Shown here piece after piece: positions 33,888-45,636 of a DNA stretch of 64,000 bases. The DNA comes from Thalassia testudinum. Lineage: Eukaryota > Streptophyta > Magnoliopsida > Alismatales > Hydrocharitaceae. Position numbers and translations under genes: made by a program. Below the pieces are notes generated by a model, which saw only the letters and a program-made list of their open reading frames with translations, had not been told where the DNA came from and searched no databases. Location: NCBI GenBank assembly GCA_037157565.1, contig JAZHRO010000073.1:18730501-18794500 (forward strand), read 5' to 3'. Position 1 is the first letter of the stretch, and the number at the start of each line of letters is the position of its first letter.

Positions 33888-35569
33888 TGACGAGTTTATT
33901 TTTCGCTTTAAAGTTGTTTGTAGTTTTATGTGGTGGAAAAATCGACTAATCAATATTTAAAAAGAAATAACCACTCGCAGAAGAGCGGGTCGTATCCACA
34001 GGGAGGCAATGACGTATTTAAATTTGCACCGGTTAAAAATATTTGTTCGTAGTTAGTTTAGACATGAATCAAACCAAAATTGCATTCAGATTAAGGTTGA
34101 ATCAAGAAATCATGCTGAAATAGCAATTCTTGATAACTAGAGGATATTTGTTGCAATGCAGATTCAATAAAATATCATTAAAATATGACAATGGCAGAAA
34201 ATGTAATTATTAATGTCATGGATACTGTAGCAAAACAGGGGATTTATTCCCCTTGGCCGTGCACGAAGAGGAGTGGACGGCCAAAGGCGGGAAGCTCGGA
34301 GGAAGTTCTTTGGACCGAGGGCTTCGCAGCGGTGGTGGCGGTGAGTCGCGCGATGGCCGGAGCCGGTTGGATGGAGCTCTGGCAGGGGCTGAAGTGCCGC
34401 AGGCTGTGTGGTGTGGGCAAGCGCGACTGGTGTCCTGGCGAGGAGGGTGCGCACGAGACTGCGCGTGCGCGGAGGTGGTGCTACTGGCGTACGCGGCTGC
34501 TGCTACTGCAGGGTGCACACGGAGGTGGCGCGCATTCTGCAGTGCGCTGGAGGTGCGCTGGAGGAGGGCGTCTCTGCTACAGGCGTGTGAGTGAGCGCTG
34601 CAACCGGTGCTGCACGCTGGCGGGCGCTTGGGGTTGGCGCTGCAGGTGAGTGCGCACACGCACTGGTGTGGCACTGCAGGTAGCGGCGGGGAGGCTGCAG
34701 GCGCGGGAAGGCTACTGGCCGTGCCCGCCTTGCGTGTGGCTGGAGGGCGTGCGGGTGGGCATGGAGTGAGTGGGTGAGGGCTGGCGGTTCAGGTGAGCAG
34801 GCGAGGGCTGGCAATTCAGGTGCTGGAGGTGAAGTGGGCGAGGGTGGTTGCTGCTGGAGTGGGGAGGGTCGAAGCTTCAGACGTCCGGGAAACTTCCCGG
34901 ACGTCTTAACTGGCTGAGGACTGATTGCAGTAACTGCGATGGTGGTTGTTGGTGACGACGGCGAGGGAGGTGCACGGCGAGGTGCTCACGGTAATGCGGA
35001 TGATCTCCTGATGGCGGTGTGGCCTTTCACACCACCCGCCCACGGTGGAGGGTCATCGCCGTGGTTGAGGCCGGCGGTGTGGAATGGAAGAGATGGACTC
35101 TCTGCACAATGTGGGTTGGGGGTGGAGGCCTACTCCGCTCGGCAGCCTCTCTCCTCTTTTTGTAGCTGCCTGCACGAATTTGAATGGAGAAGTGGGAGCA
35201 GATCCACCTTCTCCGCTAATCCATGAATGTGGCTTTAGTGCAGCAGGAGGCGTTGCAGCGGCAGTCGAGCCGTTGCTGAAAAGAAGAAGAATAAAGGATA
35301 TTATTAAAATATTATGATTATTTATATACAAACCCTCAACTTTTATGTTAACTTAAACAATGTACCTAATTGGTTAACTAATTAAATGAATGCCATTCTA
35401 AGTTAATTCTAAATGCATTTAAAATATGAATGCAATACATGAATTATGTAATTAAATTAGAAATATGAATTAATCTATTTACATCCTAATTTATGCTAAA
35501 TAAATGTTAGAATTAACCTAATGTCTAGGTACTTAAATACTTAAATAGCCCACAAATATGGGCTAATCA
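33888..35569 (-). repeat. Element C 3' LTR
   Basis: In its own direction it runs TGATTAGCCC (35569) to ACTCGTCA (33888). GC-rich CTGCAG-containing central part. A box dyad sits at 34879-34906. The 5' LTR copy differs by roughly 5% by eye. Confidence 0.93.
34879..34906. promoter_or_regulatory. 28-bp near-perfect palindrome formed by a box dyad
   Basis: AGACGTCCGGGAA (34879-34891) is exactly complementary to TTCCCGGACGTCT (34894-34906) across a 2-nt centre. Boxes are 20 bp apart. The equivalent in the 5' LTR (47850-47877) and in the family solo LTR (38111-38138) keeps the spacing. Confidence 0.75.
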
Positions 35570-35600
35570 AATACCCCCATGCCTAGTTTTTGCTAGTCCC
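35570..35600 (-). other. Element C polypurine tract
   Basis: Minus strand GACTAGCAAAAACTAGGCAT followed by GGGGGTATT, directly before the 3' LTR. Nearly identical to the tracts of D and E. Confidence 0.8.
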
Positions 35601-36831
35601 TAGCAAAATTAAGCGAAACCTAGCACTCCAAGTAGACTAGTCAACTCACTTGGTCTTCCTTTAGAAGCATATTAAGTTCAGACTCTAGACCCAAGGTTCC
35701 TAAGTAGTTGCTAAGTTACAGACTAGGTCGGCTAAAGACGAGTTGCAGGCATAAGTTTCCCTGATTTCTGACTTTACCGTAAAGTTTATCGATCCCTGAG
35801 ATTAAAGCGTCCGTGCCTGTGCATTGGTCTCAGTTATTTGAGTTAATGGAAAAAGAGTATATATATATATATATTTGTTTGATTCTTCTAAGTCTAACCT
35901 CAGATCAGCTATCAACACGGTACGTGTCGGATTCATTGTCCCCATTACCATACCTCGAAGGGTGCTTGGCTTTCGATGCTTCAAGATAGCACCGCCCATA
36001 ACAACCCCAAGAACTCCTAGTAATCGACACTTCAAGATAGTATTGCCCATGGATTTCTTAAGCAAATTCAGGCCTATGGCAATCGGCACTTCGAGATAGG
36101 GCCGCCCATGGTACCTGAACCGCACAATGCGCTTACATGCCCTCAGTAGGATGGATATCCTAAGAGACAAGCACCGATGAGGTAATATGTTATCATCGCA
36201 TCCTCAAGGTGAGTATATACTCCACCTCTCCTGCGGCGAGCACTCTTCCAATCAAAATGTGTTTTCAAGCCTCTCCTAAGTCAAAACTAAGAGAACCAAA
36301 TATCTTTTCAGAAAGAAAGAAATTAAGTTAATTACCAGACCAAGTGTGTGAAATATGGATGCTTGGGTTACAAGGACCTGTAAACCAAAAGGTAGCACAA
36401 GACTCTAGGTACTACCCCACCTTTTAACTCAAACCCTAGCTTCCCTTCCTCAACCTCTTGAGGAATGGTCCGCAACTTAACTCTTACTTAAGTTCTTAAG
36501 TCCACAAAGGACCCTAAAGGTCTAAAGCTAGCAACTCATTTAGCTTCTAAAGTTTGACCCTAGAATTAATTTAGTCTACCCTAGAGTTCTGATTTGCTTA
36601 AGAATGCAGGGCTTAGCCAGTTAAGCTCAAAACTTCGTTCTTTTTTTTTATGCATGCTATAAACAAAATGCATGCCTCAGGTCCTCTCCCCCATGCCTGG
36701 TTCAAACAATGTCCTCATTGAAAACAAAAATAGTTAAAGGAAGATATTACCTGAGGTGGAGAATGGTAGGAGCTAAGGCTCCTCAAGAGTGACTTTGTCA
36801 ACCAGATGGCCATCTAAAGTTATGTACGGTT
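35601..36831 (-). other. Element C 3' untranslated region with triple repeat
   Basis: Non-coding. On the minus strand three units with CATGGGC(GG/AA)nnCTATCT(C/T)GAAG lie between 36115 and 35940, homologous to the blocks in D and E. AATGAGGACATTG...AGGCATGGGGG is at 36722-36687. An (AT)n run lies at 35859-35874. Confidence 0.75.
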
Positions 36832-37068
36832 TTAACCATTGACGATAAAGGGATTTGCTGAAGAGGAAGGATTTTTGATCTCCACAGCTCCATGCGGAAA
36901 TACTTTGGTGATTATGTAAGGCCCATCCCAACGAGATTTTAACTTCCCAGGAAAAAGCTTAAGTCTAGAATTGAAAAGCCAGACTTGTTGGTTGGGCTCA
37001 AAGGTCTTTCGAAGAATAAACTTATCATGCAAGACCTTAGTTCTTTCTTTATAAGCTTGAGAGGTGTC
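36832..37068 (-). pseudogene. Element C integrase C-terminus
   Basis: Reads DTSQAYKERTKVLHDKFILR then QVWLFNSRLKLFPGKLKSRW, DGPYIITKVFPHGAVEI, the usual Athila/gypsy integrase C-terminal fold (GPF/Y-like DGPYII). It is separated from the rest of IN by the solo LTR at 37074-38808; the codons join at target CTTAT. Confidence 0.88.
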
Positions 37069-37073
37069 ATAAG

Positions 37074-38808
37074 TGACTCGTCGATCTTGTGCTTTTAAGT
37101 CGGTTGCAATTTAATGTGGTGGAAAAATCGACTGATCAGTATTTAAGAAGAAATAACCACTCGCAGAGGAGCAGGTCGTATCCACAGGGAGGCAATGACG
37201 TATTAAAATTTGCACCAGTTAAAAACGTTTGTTCGTAGTCAGTTTGGACAAGAATCAAGCCAAAATTGCCTTCAGATTAAGGTTTAAGCAAGAAACAATG
37301 CTGAAATAGCAATTCTGAGAAACTAGAGGATATTTTCCGCAATGCAGAATCAATAAAATATGATTAAAAAGTGACATTGGCAGAAAATGTAATTTATAAT
37401 TGACGGTTTACTGTAGCAAAATAGGGGAATTTTTCCCCTTTGTCTTGCGCGACGAGGAGCGGATGGCCGGGAAGGGGAAGCTCGGAGGAGGTCCCTTGGA
37501 CCAAGGGCTTCGAATCGGTGGTGGCGGCGAGTCGCGCGACGGCTGGAGGTGGCCGGATGAGCTCCGGCGAAGGTGCTGCAGCCGGTGAGCGTGCGCGGCC
37601 TGTTGGCGTGAGAACTGCTGCGCGCTGCTGCTGGCGGCTCTGCAGGCGCGGGCGGAGGGTGCTGCAGGCGTGGGAGCGGGTGCGCAAGCTGCAGGCGCGG
37701 GTGGAGGCGTGCGTGGTTGTGCGGGTCTACAGGCGCGGGAGGAGGCGTGCGCGGTTGTGCGGGTCTGCAACGCGGGCGGAGGGCACTGCAGGCGGTTCTG
37801 CAAGCGCAGGCGGAGGGTGTTGCAGGCGCGGGAGCGAGTGCGGGTGAAGTTCTGCAGGCGCAGTTGGACGGGTCTACAGGCGCGGGGAAGAGGGTTTGCG
37901 CTGGTCTGCAGGCGCGGGAGGATGGCGTGGGCTGCAGGCGCGTGGAGAGCGGGTGCGGTTGGAGAGTGCTGCAGGCTAAGGAGGGCGTGGGCTGTTGGAG
38001 GTGAGCGGGTAGCTCTGTAGGTGCGGGAAGAGGGCGCTGCATGGAGAGCGGTTGCGGGTGGACTTCAGATGGGTATGCAGGCGAGTGGGTGGAGGTGAGC
38101 GGGTAGCTTCAGACGTCCGGAAGATTTCCCGGACGTCTTAAGTTACTAAAGGGTGGTTGAATCAGTAGCTGCGGTGGTGGTGGTTGGCGACGACGGCGAG
38201 GGAGATGCACGCTAAGGTGCTCACGGTGATGCGGACGAGCTCCAGATGGCGGTGTGGCCTGTCACACCACACGCCCACGGTGGTGGAGACTCGCCGCCAC
38301 AGTAGAGGCCGGCAGTATGGAGTGGAAGAGAGAAGGTCTCTCTGCATAGTGATGGGTCGGTGGTAGAGGCCTCCCGAGCTCGGCTGCCTCCCTCCTTTTG
38401 TAGTAGCCTGCACACATTTGAAATCATCCGCCCGACCAGATCCACCACATCCACTCTCCCTTGAATGGTTCTTCACTGCGACCGTTCGACGTTGGAGCGG
38501 CAGCCAGCCGTTCCTGCAAGGAGAAGAATAAAGAAAATAATGTTAAAATATTAGGGTCATTTATATATAGACCCTCAACTTCTAGGTTAATGAAAATAAT
38601 GTACCTAATTGGTTGTCTAATTAGATGAATGCTATTCTAAGCTAATTCTAAATGCACTTAAGATATGAATGCAATGCATGGATTATGTAATTAAATTAAA
38701 ACTATGAATTAATCTATTTACATCCTAATTTATGCTAAATAAATGTTAGAATTAACCTAATGTGTAGGCACTTAAATACTTAAATAGCCCACAACTATGG
38801 GCTAATCA
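37074..38808 (-). mobile_element. Solo LTR of the C family inside element C integrase
   Basis: 1735 bp with C-type ends (TGATTAGCCC...GACGAGTCA in its own direction). Flanked by ATAAG (37069-37073 and 38809-38813). It resembles the C LTRs throughout but is clearly more diverged from both than they are from each other, so it came from a different family member. A box dyad lies at 38111-38138. Removing it restores integrase ...LRNDAY-DTSQAY.... Confidence 0.9.
37630..38000. repeat. GC-rich CTGCAGGCGCGG minisatellite
   Basis: Irregular tandem array of units containing CTGCAGGCGCGGG, TCTACAGGCGCGG or CTGCAAGCGCAGG, about 25-60 bp apart. The C LTRs contain only sparse related motifs, so it expanded in this copy. 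It produces spurious Ala/Arg/Pro-rich open frames on both strands. Confidence 0.8.
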
Positions 38809-39770
38809 ATAAGCATCATTCCTCAGCTCCTCAAACTCACTTAATTCTAGAAGTCGTGCCTTACCTGCCGTCTCTAAATCCATATTAACACTTCGAATAG
38901 CCCAAAGTGCCTTATGTTCCAACTCAACAGGTAAATGACACGCTTTTCCATACACAATCCGAAAGGGAGAAGTACCCAAAGGGGTCTTATAGGCCGTTCG
39001 ATAAGCCCACAAAGCATCATTGAGCTTTTGGGACTAGTCTTTCCTATCAGGTCTTTTCCAAAATATTTTATATCTCCCTATTTGACACTTCAACCTGGCC
39101 ACTTGTCTGAGGATGGTAAGGGGTAGCAACCTTGTGAGTCACTCCCAAACTCCTGATTAACTGATTGAAGTGGTGGTTTCGGAAATGAGGTCCCCCATCA
39201 CTTATAATAGTCTTGGGGCAGCCGAAACGAGATATGATATTGGCCTTCACAAATTTCAAAACCACAGAGTGGTCATTTGTGCGCGTAGGAATGGCCTCTA
39301 TCCATTTAGAGACATAATCAACTGCCACCAAGATATATCCATAACCATGGGATGACGGGAAGGGGCCCATAAAGTCAATTCCCCACACATCAAAAATTTC
39401 AACAGATTGAATAGGATGTTGAGACATTTCATTCCTCTTCCCAATCGTTCCAGTCCGTTGACATCTAATACAGGCCTTAACAAAATTATGAGAATCCTTA
39501 AATAAGGAAGGCCACCAAAAACCAGACTAAAGAATCTTAAAAGCAGTTTTCTTAGCACCAAAGTGTCCTCCACAATGAAGTTCATGGCAAAAACTCAGCA
39601 TACTTTATTGTTCCTCTTCAGGCACACAACGTCTCAATACTTGGTCTTGTCCAATTCTAAATAATCCTGGCTCTTCCCAATGAAAATATCTTGCTTGAGA
39701 AATGAATCTCTTTCTTTTCTGCTCATCCCAAGAGCCAGGAGTTTGTCCAGTGACCAAGTAATTTACAATG
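38809..39770 (-). pseudogene. Element C integrase zinc-binding and catalytic core
   Basis: The frame through 39427 reads [20 protein letters not shown], then [17 protein letters not shown] and [19 protein letters not shown]. These give the catalytic D, D, E in order. The next segment [21 protein letters not shown] is conserved gypsy integrase. The H-H-C-C part lies in broken frames at 39430-39600 (HELHCGGHFGA, C..CQRTG). Stops and frameshifts separate it from RT. Confidence 0.87.
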
Positions 39771-39778
39771 TCTGCATA

Positions 39779-41494
39779 CTAAGGTAAAGTTGGTGTTATT
39801 GCCATCAGAGTTTCATCGGGAAATGTCTCGCAAATGTCTCCAGAAAGAGAGTCATTAAGAGGAAGGCGAGACAGGTGGTCAGCCACAACATTTTCTACTC
39901 CTTTCTTTTCATGTATTTCTAAGTCAAATTCTTGAAGGAGTAGGATCCACCTAATCAGACGTGGCTTTGAATCTTTCTTAGCAATGAGATGTTTCACTGC
40001 TGCATGATCAGTAAAAATAACCACCTTAGACCCAAGTAGATAAGACCTAAACTTCTCCAGAGCAAAAACTACAGCAAGTAATTCTTTTTCAGTGACGGTG
40101 TAGTTTTGCTGAGGTTCGGTTAAAGTCTTGCTTGCATAATGCAGCACATGAGGTCTTCCCTCAACCCTTTGTCCAAGGACTGCTCCCACTGCATAATCCG
40201 AAGCATCACACATAAGCTCAAATGGGAGTGTCCAATCAGGAGCTTGGAGAATAGGCGCAGAGATCAAGGCCTCCTTTAGAGTTTGAAAGGCCTCGGCACA
40301 CTTTGAATCAAAACTGAAGGAAGATTCCTTCGCCAACAAGTCACAAAGTGGCCTAGAAATCTTACTAAAATTTTTAATAAAGCGTCTATAAAAGCCAGCA
40401 TGGCCCAGAAAGGATCTAATCTGTTTAACATTTGTAGGCAATGGAAGTTTGGAAATAGAATCAATCTTAGCTTTATTTACTTCCAAACCTTGCTCGGATA
40501 CAACTTGCCCAAGTACAATTCCTTTCTGTACCATGAAGTGACTTTTCTCCCAGCTGAGGACTAAACCAGTCTCCTTACATCGTTTCAACACATTCTCCAG
40601 GTGTAGGAGACACTGGTCGAAAGACGAGCCATAAATGGAGAAGTCATCCATAAACACTTCAACACACTCGTTAATCATGTTCGAAAAGATAGACATCATA
40701 CACCACTGAAAAGTTGCAGGGGCATTACATAATCCAAACGGCATACGCCTGAATGCAAAAGTACCGTAAGGACTTGTGAATGTCGTCTTTTCCTGGTCAT
40801 CAGGAATGACTGCCACCTGATTGTACCCAGAATATCCATCGAGAAAGCAATAGTACTTATTCCCTGCCAATTTTTTGAGAATTTGATCAATAAAAGGCAA
40901 AGGAAAGTGATCCTTCTGGGTAGCGGTGTTCAGCTTGCGGTAATCAATACAGACCCTCCATCCAGTTGAGGGTTTAGTGACAACTTGTTCACCATGGTCG
41001 TTGAGTTCCACAGTAAAGCCTGCCTTCTTTGGCACCACATGAATGGGACTAACCCATTTACTATCAGCAATGGGATATATGATCCTGGCGTCCAACCACT
41101 TCAGGATTTCCTTTTTAACCACCTCCCTCATATTAGGGTTCAAACATCTCTGCATGTCCCTAAAAGGCTTGATGGAATCATCCATATAGATGTGGTGCAT
41201 GCAGAGTGTAGAGTCTATACCCTTAATGTTAGCAATGCTCCAAGAAATAGCTTCCTTGTTCCTAGACAGGCATTCAATCAAGTCTCCCTCCTGTGCCTCA
41301 GATAGCACAGTCGAAATGATAACGGGGAGTGTATCATTGGCACCTAGGAAAACATACTTGAGAGTGTCAGGGAGGGGTTTCAACTCAAGGTCAGGGGCTT
41401 GTATGGTTGAGGGTTTCATAATAGATGTCCCCATCTCAGGTAGCAAATCTACCTTCGACGGAAATGATGGGGGAAGAGACTCGGCAGAAACTCC
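39779..41494 (-). CDS. Element C reverse transcriptase and RNase H
   Basis: Native Athila polyprotein sequence from [11 protein letters not shown] on, open for about 570 codons. RT carries [46 protein letters not shown] and the catalytic box FMDDFSIYG. RNase H follows with [46 protein letters not shown] and [13 protein letters not shown], giving the D-E-D-D set. This domain pair still looks catalytically intact. Its frame continues upstream into the copia-like solo LTR (to 41563), which is not native; originally it was continuous with protease. Confidence 0.92.
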   Translation of the reverse strand, partial: GVSAESLPPSFPSKVDLLPEMGTSIMKPSTIQAPDLELKPLPDTLKYVFLGANDTLPVIISTVLSEAQEGDLIECLSRNKEAISWSIANIKGIDSTLCMHHIYMDDSIKPFRDMQRCLNPNMREVVKKEILKWLDARIIYPIADSKWVSPIHVVPKKAGFTVELNDHGEQVVTKPSTGWRVCIDYRKLNTATQKDHFPLPFIDQILKKLAGNKYYCFLDGYSGYNQVAVIPDDQEKTTFTSPYGTFAFRRMPFGLCNAPATFQWCMMSIFSNMINECVEVFMDDFSIYGSSFDQCLLHLENVLKRCKETGLVLSWEKSHFMVQKGIVLGQVVSEQGLEVNKAKIDSISKLPLPTNVKQIRSFLGHAGFYRRFIKNFSKISRPLCDLLAKESSFSFDSKCAEAFQTLKEALISAPILQAPDWTLPFELMCDASDYAVGAVLGQRVEGRPHVLHYASKTLTEPQQNYTVTEKELLAVVFALEKFRSYLLGSKVVIFTDHAAVKHLIAKKDSKPRLIRWILLLQEFDLEIHEKKGVENVVADHLSRLPLNDSLSGDICETFPDETLMAITPTLP

Positions 41495-41905
41495 TGTTGG
41501 TGCTAGAGCACCACGATCATTTGTTTTGATGATAACAAAACACGTGTTATTTAACATTTGCAATTTGAGTCCTAGATTTCAGGTCAATTGCAAATGTGGA
41601 CGTGTTTAGACGGAGTTCGAGCTCGCATCCAGGACGGATTGGAGGAGCTTGACGGAAAACAGAGGAGGTTCGCGTGGAGCGACAGATTGAAGATAGAAGA
41701 CAAGAAGAATATGATAGATTCTTTTTAATCCTTTCTTGTATCTCTTGTCTTTATTTTCTTGCTCTTTTTATTTTCCTTAGAAAATTATGTTAAAGAGCCT
41801 CAAAGAACCCTAACAGTAGTCCTAGGAACACCGGCACAACCTTAGGATACTTAGGTTTTCTGTAGAATACTTAGAAAACCAATATAGGGTTCAAACAGCA
41901 CTTCC

Positions 41906-42435
41906 AGACGTCTAATTCCCAAATCAGACGTCTGATAAAGTATTTTAAGACGTCTGACTGTTGTTTCAGACGTCAGATATCTGTTAGGCTGGGATAGCTA
42001 GTTCTGTCTGATGAAATCAGACGTCCAGACCTTAGACCAGACGTCTGATGACTTTGCCAGACGTCCAATTAGTGGACCGTTGGCTGGCTTAGCAGACACT
42101 CAAGGATTATGACCATTAGAGCCTTATCAGATGTCCTTAGGCCTTTCCAGACGTTTGATAAATGACCGTTTTGCCTCGGCTGACCCAAAATCTCTTCTCA
42201 GAGATTTTCTAGCCGTTGCAACGTTTGGAAATCAATTCCCACAGTAGAAGTAGGTTTCCAGACGTCCAAACATAGTTCCAGACGTCCTGTATGTCGTCTG
42301 ATGAACTTGCGCAAAAACCCTGTTTAGATCTGATCCAAGTCAGGGAGAGACCCGCCCAAAATCAGACGTCTGACCTTGGAATCAGACGTCTTAAAGTGGC
42401 CTTCCAGACGTCTGATGCCAGAGTTAGACGTCTGA
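41906..42435 (+). promoter_or_regulatory. Sixteen-box AGACGTCTG array in strict 20-bp register
   Basis: Box starts: 41906, 41926, 41948, 41968; 42019, 42039, 42059; 42129, 42149; 42260, 42280, 42292; 42364, 42384, 42406, 42426. Steps within sets are 20-22-20, 20-20, 20, 20-12 and 20-22-20. Thirteen boxes contain perfect GACGTC. The intervening 10-bp spacers are unrelated in sequence except that they usually end CC or TC. The array ends 110 bp upstream of the TATA box. Confidence 0.85.
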
Positions 42436-42545
42436 TAACCCTGTCAAATGTAATCATTGTCCTGATTTCGGCCTGATTCTCTTGGGCTTTGTTCCCAACG
42501 GCTATAGAACCTTTCCTAAGCCTTCCAAAGCCTTCCCAAGGCCTC

Positions 42546-42553
42546 TATAAATA
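42546..42553 (+). promoter_or_regulatory. TATA box of copia-like solo LTR
   Basis: TATAAATA in CTCTATAAATAGAGGGG, a strong plant TATA context; start predicted near 42575. Confidence 0.75.
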
Positions 42554-43218
42554 GAGGGGAGCCTTTGACACACCAACATACACACTTAGAGACACAAGAT
42601 ACACACCAAGAGACACCTTGTAATACACTCTCACACTCTTGTGTCCAAGAAGCTCTTGCTCTCCACGCCTTAGCTCCATTCCCTTGAGAGCATCAAGCCT
42701 TCGCGCACCCGCTCTCCCGTCGTTGTTCACGAGAGCGACATTGCGCCGTTGCGTGGCTCACGCACCCGCGTCATCCTCGATGCACTCCTTGCAAAGGGGA
42801 GTTTCCTAATTCCTATAGAAGCTAGGTTCATAATTACTTTGTTGGCTCTATAGGACTTGTTGTTTATTTTATCTTTGTCTTTTAGTTGGGTATTCGCTTT
42901 GCGAATTCCCGTCTCCTTCGTGGGACAAAATCCTTCTCGTGGAGAGAAGGGGTTGAGGAACGCTACCCTCATACTTGTAGCGTTGTTGTACTGAGGTTGA
43001 ATCACCCTCGTTTTAAAGTGATTCGGTTTAGTGGTTTTTGATCAACTTGGTTGATCGGAAAATCCTAACTCGAGAGGGTTAGGTGGTGGTTTTCACCCGG
43101 TTTGGGTTTTCACCTAAAAATTCTTGTGTACTTTGTGTGATTGCTTATTTGTAAGATTATATTTCAATTCCGCATTTTATTACGTCACCCCTCCTAATAG
43201 GGCCAAACCTACAACTCC

Positions 43219-43983
43219 TAGCAATTCCTCAAGTTCTAGTATATCCCCTTCACATTCCTCCAAGAGATGGGAATGCTCATTTAGCATGACATGCTAAAGG
43301 GGGTCATCACATAACATTGCAGGAGTTGCCTCTTCAATCAGGTCATCTATCACCTCAACTTGAGAACAATCCTCAAGTCCGGCTTGTTTGTAAGCATCAA
43401 ACACATTAAGCCGGATTTTCCTGTTCCCAAAGCCCATTTTCAATGCCCCAGTATTGCAATTGATTAGAGCATGCGAAGTTGCAAGGAAGGGGCGACCCAA
43501 AATGATGGAGGGTTTGGTTGGCTTGTTGGTAGGGTCAGTGTCCAAAACTAAGAAGTCAACGGGAAAGAAGAAATCCTCCACTTTTATGAGGACATCTTCC
43601 AAAATTCCCCGTGGTGTCTTAAGTGATCGATCAGCAACTTGAAGGATTACAGGGCTAGGCTTCAGATTGCCTCCCCCAAGTTGTTCATACACGTAGCTCG
43701 GAAGGATGTTCACCCCCGCACCCAGATCAAGTAGAGCCTCATCAATTTGTAAGTCACCAATAACTACAGAGATGTATGGGGCTCTTGGGTCCTTAAGTTT
43801 CGGGGGTGTGCCATGTTGAACAATTGAGCTAACAGAATTAGGCAGGACAACTTTTGATTGGACCTGTTTTCTAGATTGTTGCTTTTTCGTGCATAGGTCC
43901 TTTAAGAAGTGGGCATAAGATGGAATCTGCCTGATAGCTTCAAGAAAAGGCAGGTTAATCTGCACTTGCTTGAAAGTTTCCAT
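43219..43983 (-). pseudogene. Element C protease region
   Basis: Open part 43983-43294: QVQINLPFLEAIRQIPSYAH, then the aspartic protease DEALLDLGAGVNILPSYVY (active-site D-L-G, the Athila variant) and KPSIILGRPFLATSHALI (the ILGRPFL flap/C-terminal motif). A TAG at 43294-43296 interrupts the frame just before the linker to RT, which ends at the solo LTR at 43218. Confidence 0.9.
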
Positions 43984-44049
43984 AGTCTCATCCGTCTTAT
44001 CTTTGGCTCCAGATGAGCCAGCAGAAGTCTGCCCAAAGGTGGATAAGCG

Positions 44050-45636
44050 CTATGGAAAAGGCACTCTCGATCTCTGGGTGGAAGGGTTGTCATGTCGAGT
44101 AAGGGGTGGAACGAGGGCAACTTCTTCCGGTGAGGTGATTTCAAGCGGAGAAGATTTGGGCAAGTCTTCTCTGGAGGGGGTGAAAGTCGGGGTGGATGGT
44201 TTTTTAGGGGGTGAGATTATAGGAGCATCGGGTTTGGAAATTTCTTTCCCACTCCTCAGAATAGTCATCGCCTGAGCATGCTCCCTAAAGACAATCCCTT
44301 TTCCTTTAGGATTTTCCTTAGCAGCACTGGGGAGCTTCCCAGGCTCCCTCTGTCTAACGGCCTCAACAAGGTGTCCAATTTGCAATTTCATCTCATGTAT
44401 AGCCTTGTCATGAGATTGGATGATGACACTTTGACTTTCTTTCATAGTTTTCAACATCTCCTTCAATTCATCCATCTCAGAGGTTTTAGGTTGGGCAAAG
44501 GTCTGAGGTTGGTTCATTTGATGGTTTTGAAAGGATTGTGGTTTGTAATTCCCTGAATTTGAGACATTTCCTTGTCTCCATGAAAAGTTTGGGTGGTTTC
44601 TCCATCCCTCATTATAAGTGTTGGAGAAAGGGTCATTATGAGGTCTTAGACGGAACCCTTGAGCGGCATTCAAATTCGCTTGTACAATCTCAGGGAATTG
44701 GGAGGCCAAGTGGCAATCCACAGTGGCGTGTGTATTGCCTTGACAATTTAAGCATTCGGAAGCTTGGGATGTGGAGGTGTTAGGTACGAATGAACTCGAG
44801 TTCGACATAGGCCTTTCCATGTTTTGATTCAATAATTGGATCTGATAGGCTAAATTCTGGGTGCCCCTTGCCTCATTTGCCTCCAACTTTCTTTGCATGA
44901 GAGTGGGCTTTCTATCCATGTAGGCAGAATTCAAGTGAATAGAATTCTCACTCAAAGTATCAAATAAGTTCCAAGCTTCATCCTCAGTCTTAGATAGAAA
45001 GGTTCCTGCACAGGCACCATCCACAGTTTGCCTATGCGAATCATTAAGTCTGGTGTAGAACCTTTCAACCAGTTGCCATTTAGGCACCTGTTGATGTGGG
45101 CAAAGTCTCAGCAAGTCGTTAAAGCGCTCCCACGCATCATGGAATGCTTCCCCATCCTTTTGAACAAAACTCATAATTTCCCTCCTAAAGTGATTTGTTT
45201 TGATCATGGGGAAGTACTTCTTCAAAAACTCCTTCTTCAGGGCATCCCAAGTATTTATATTATCAAGGGTGTGATACCCATACTTGGCTTTGTCCTTAAG
45301 GGAGAAGGGAAAGAGGGTCCTCATTTGAGCGTCATCAGTAACGCCCTGCAGCTTCATCGTGGAACAGACCTTGGTGAATTCCTCAATATGCCTGTAAGGG
45401 TCTTCCCTACTAGTACCATAAAAGGAGGGTAGCAAGGATATGGTACTACTTTTGATCTCATACGGATTGTCCCCTCCAGGTCTACGTAGTGCAGGGCCAG
45501 CTTGATTGGTTGGGATGAAATATTCCTTAAGGATCCTTTAACCGGCCATTTCTACCTTTGGAAGGTCTCTTCTTAGGATTCTTTCAGGTTCAGGATCAAA
45601 CACAAGTTGTCTCCTAAGAGAACGCCTACCAAGCAT
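44050..45636 (-). pseudogene. Element C gag
   Basis: The ATG at 45636 (MLGRRSLRRQLVFDPEPER) is in frame with the long ORF but followed by a TAA at 45540-45538. The open part (461 aa from 45435) starts LPSFYGTSREDPYRHIEEF. It contains the Athila capsid signature (LFPFSLKDKAKYGYHTL, TWDALKKEFLKKYFPMIKT, FHDAWERFNDLLRLCPHQQV) and ends in a Pro/Ser-rich stretch. A CLNCQGNTHATVDCH sequence is a partly preserved zinc knuckle. Apart from the early stop and the final frameshift near 44050 it is well preserved. Confidence 0.9.

Larger units (their letters stand above)
41495..43213 (+). mobile_element. Copia-like solo LTR with 20-bp-register box array
   Basis: 1719 bp, TGTTGG...CCTACA, flanked by ACTCC (41490-41494 and 43214-43218). 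It opens TGTTGGTGCTAGAGCACC, followed by TTGATGATAACAAAA, an LTR start common in plant copia elements. Inserted between protease and RT of C; excision restores the Athila frame. The TATA box at 42546 (TATAAATAGAGG) gives plus direction, a 1.05-kb U3 and a 0.65-kb R-U5. Sixteen AGACGTCTG-type boxes fill 41906-42435. Confidence 0.9.

Noticed and set aside
37350..38042. 230-codon Pro/Ala/Arg-rich frame
   Set aside because: Lies wholly in a C-family LTR and is produced by the GC-rich minisatellite; not conserved in the other LTR copies.
36832..39600. Two separate Athila elements side by side instead of one with a solo LTR
   Set aside because: The ATAAG duplication and the exact rejoining of integrase codons show a single element interrupted by a solo LTR.
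41906..42435. CRISPR-like repeat-spacer array
   Set aside because: The repeats are 10-nt palindromes with 10-nt spacers inside a plant LTR with TSDs. This is far too short for CRISPR, and the genome is eukaryotic.
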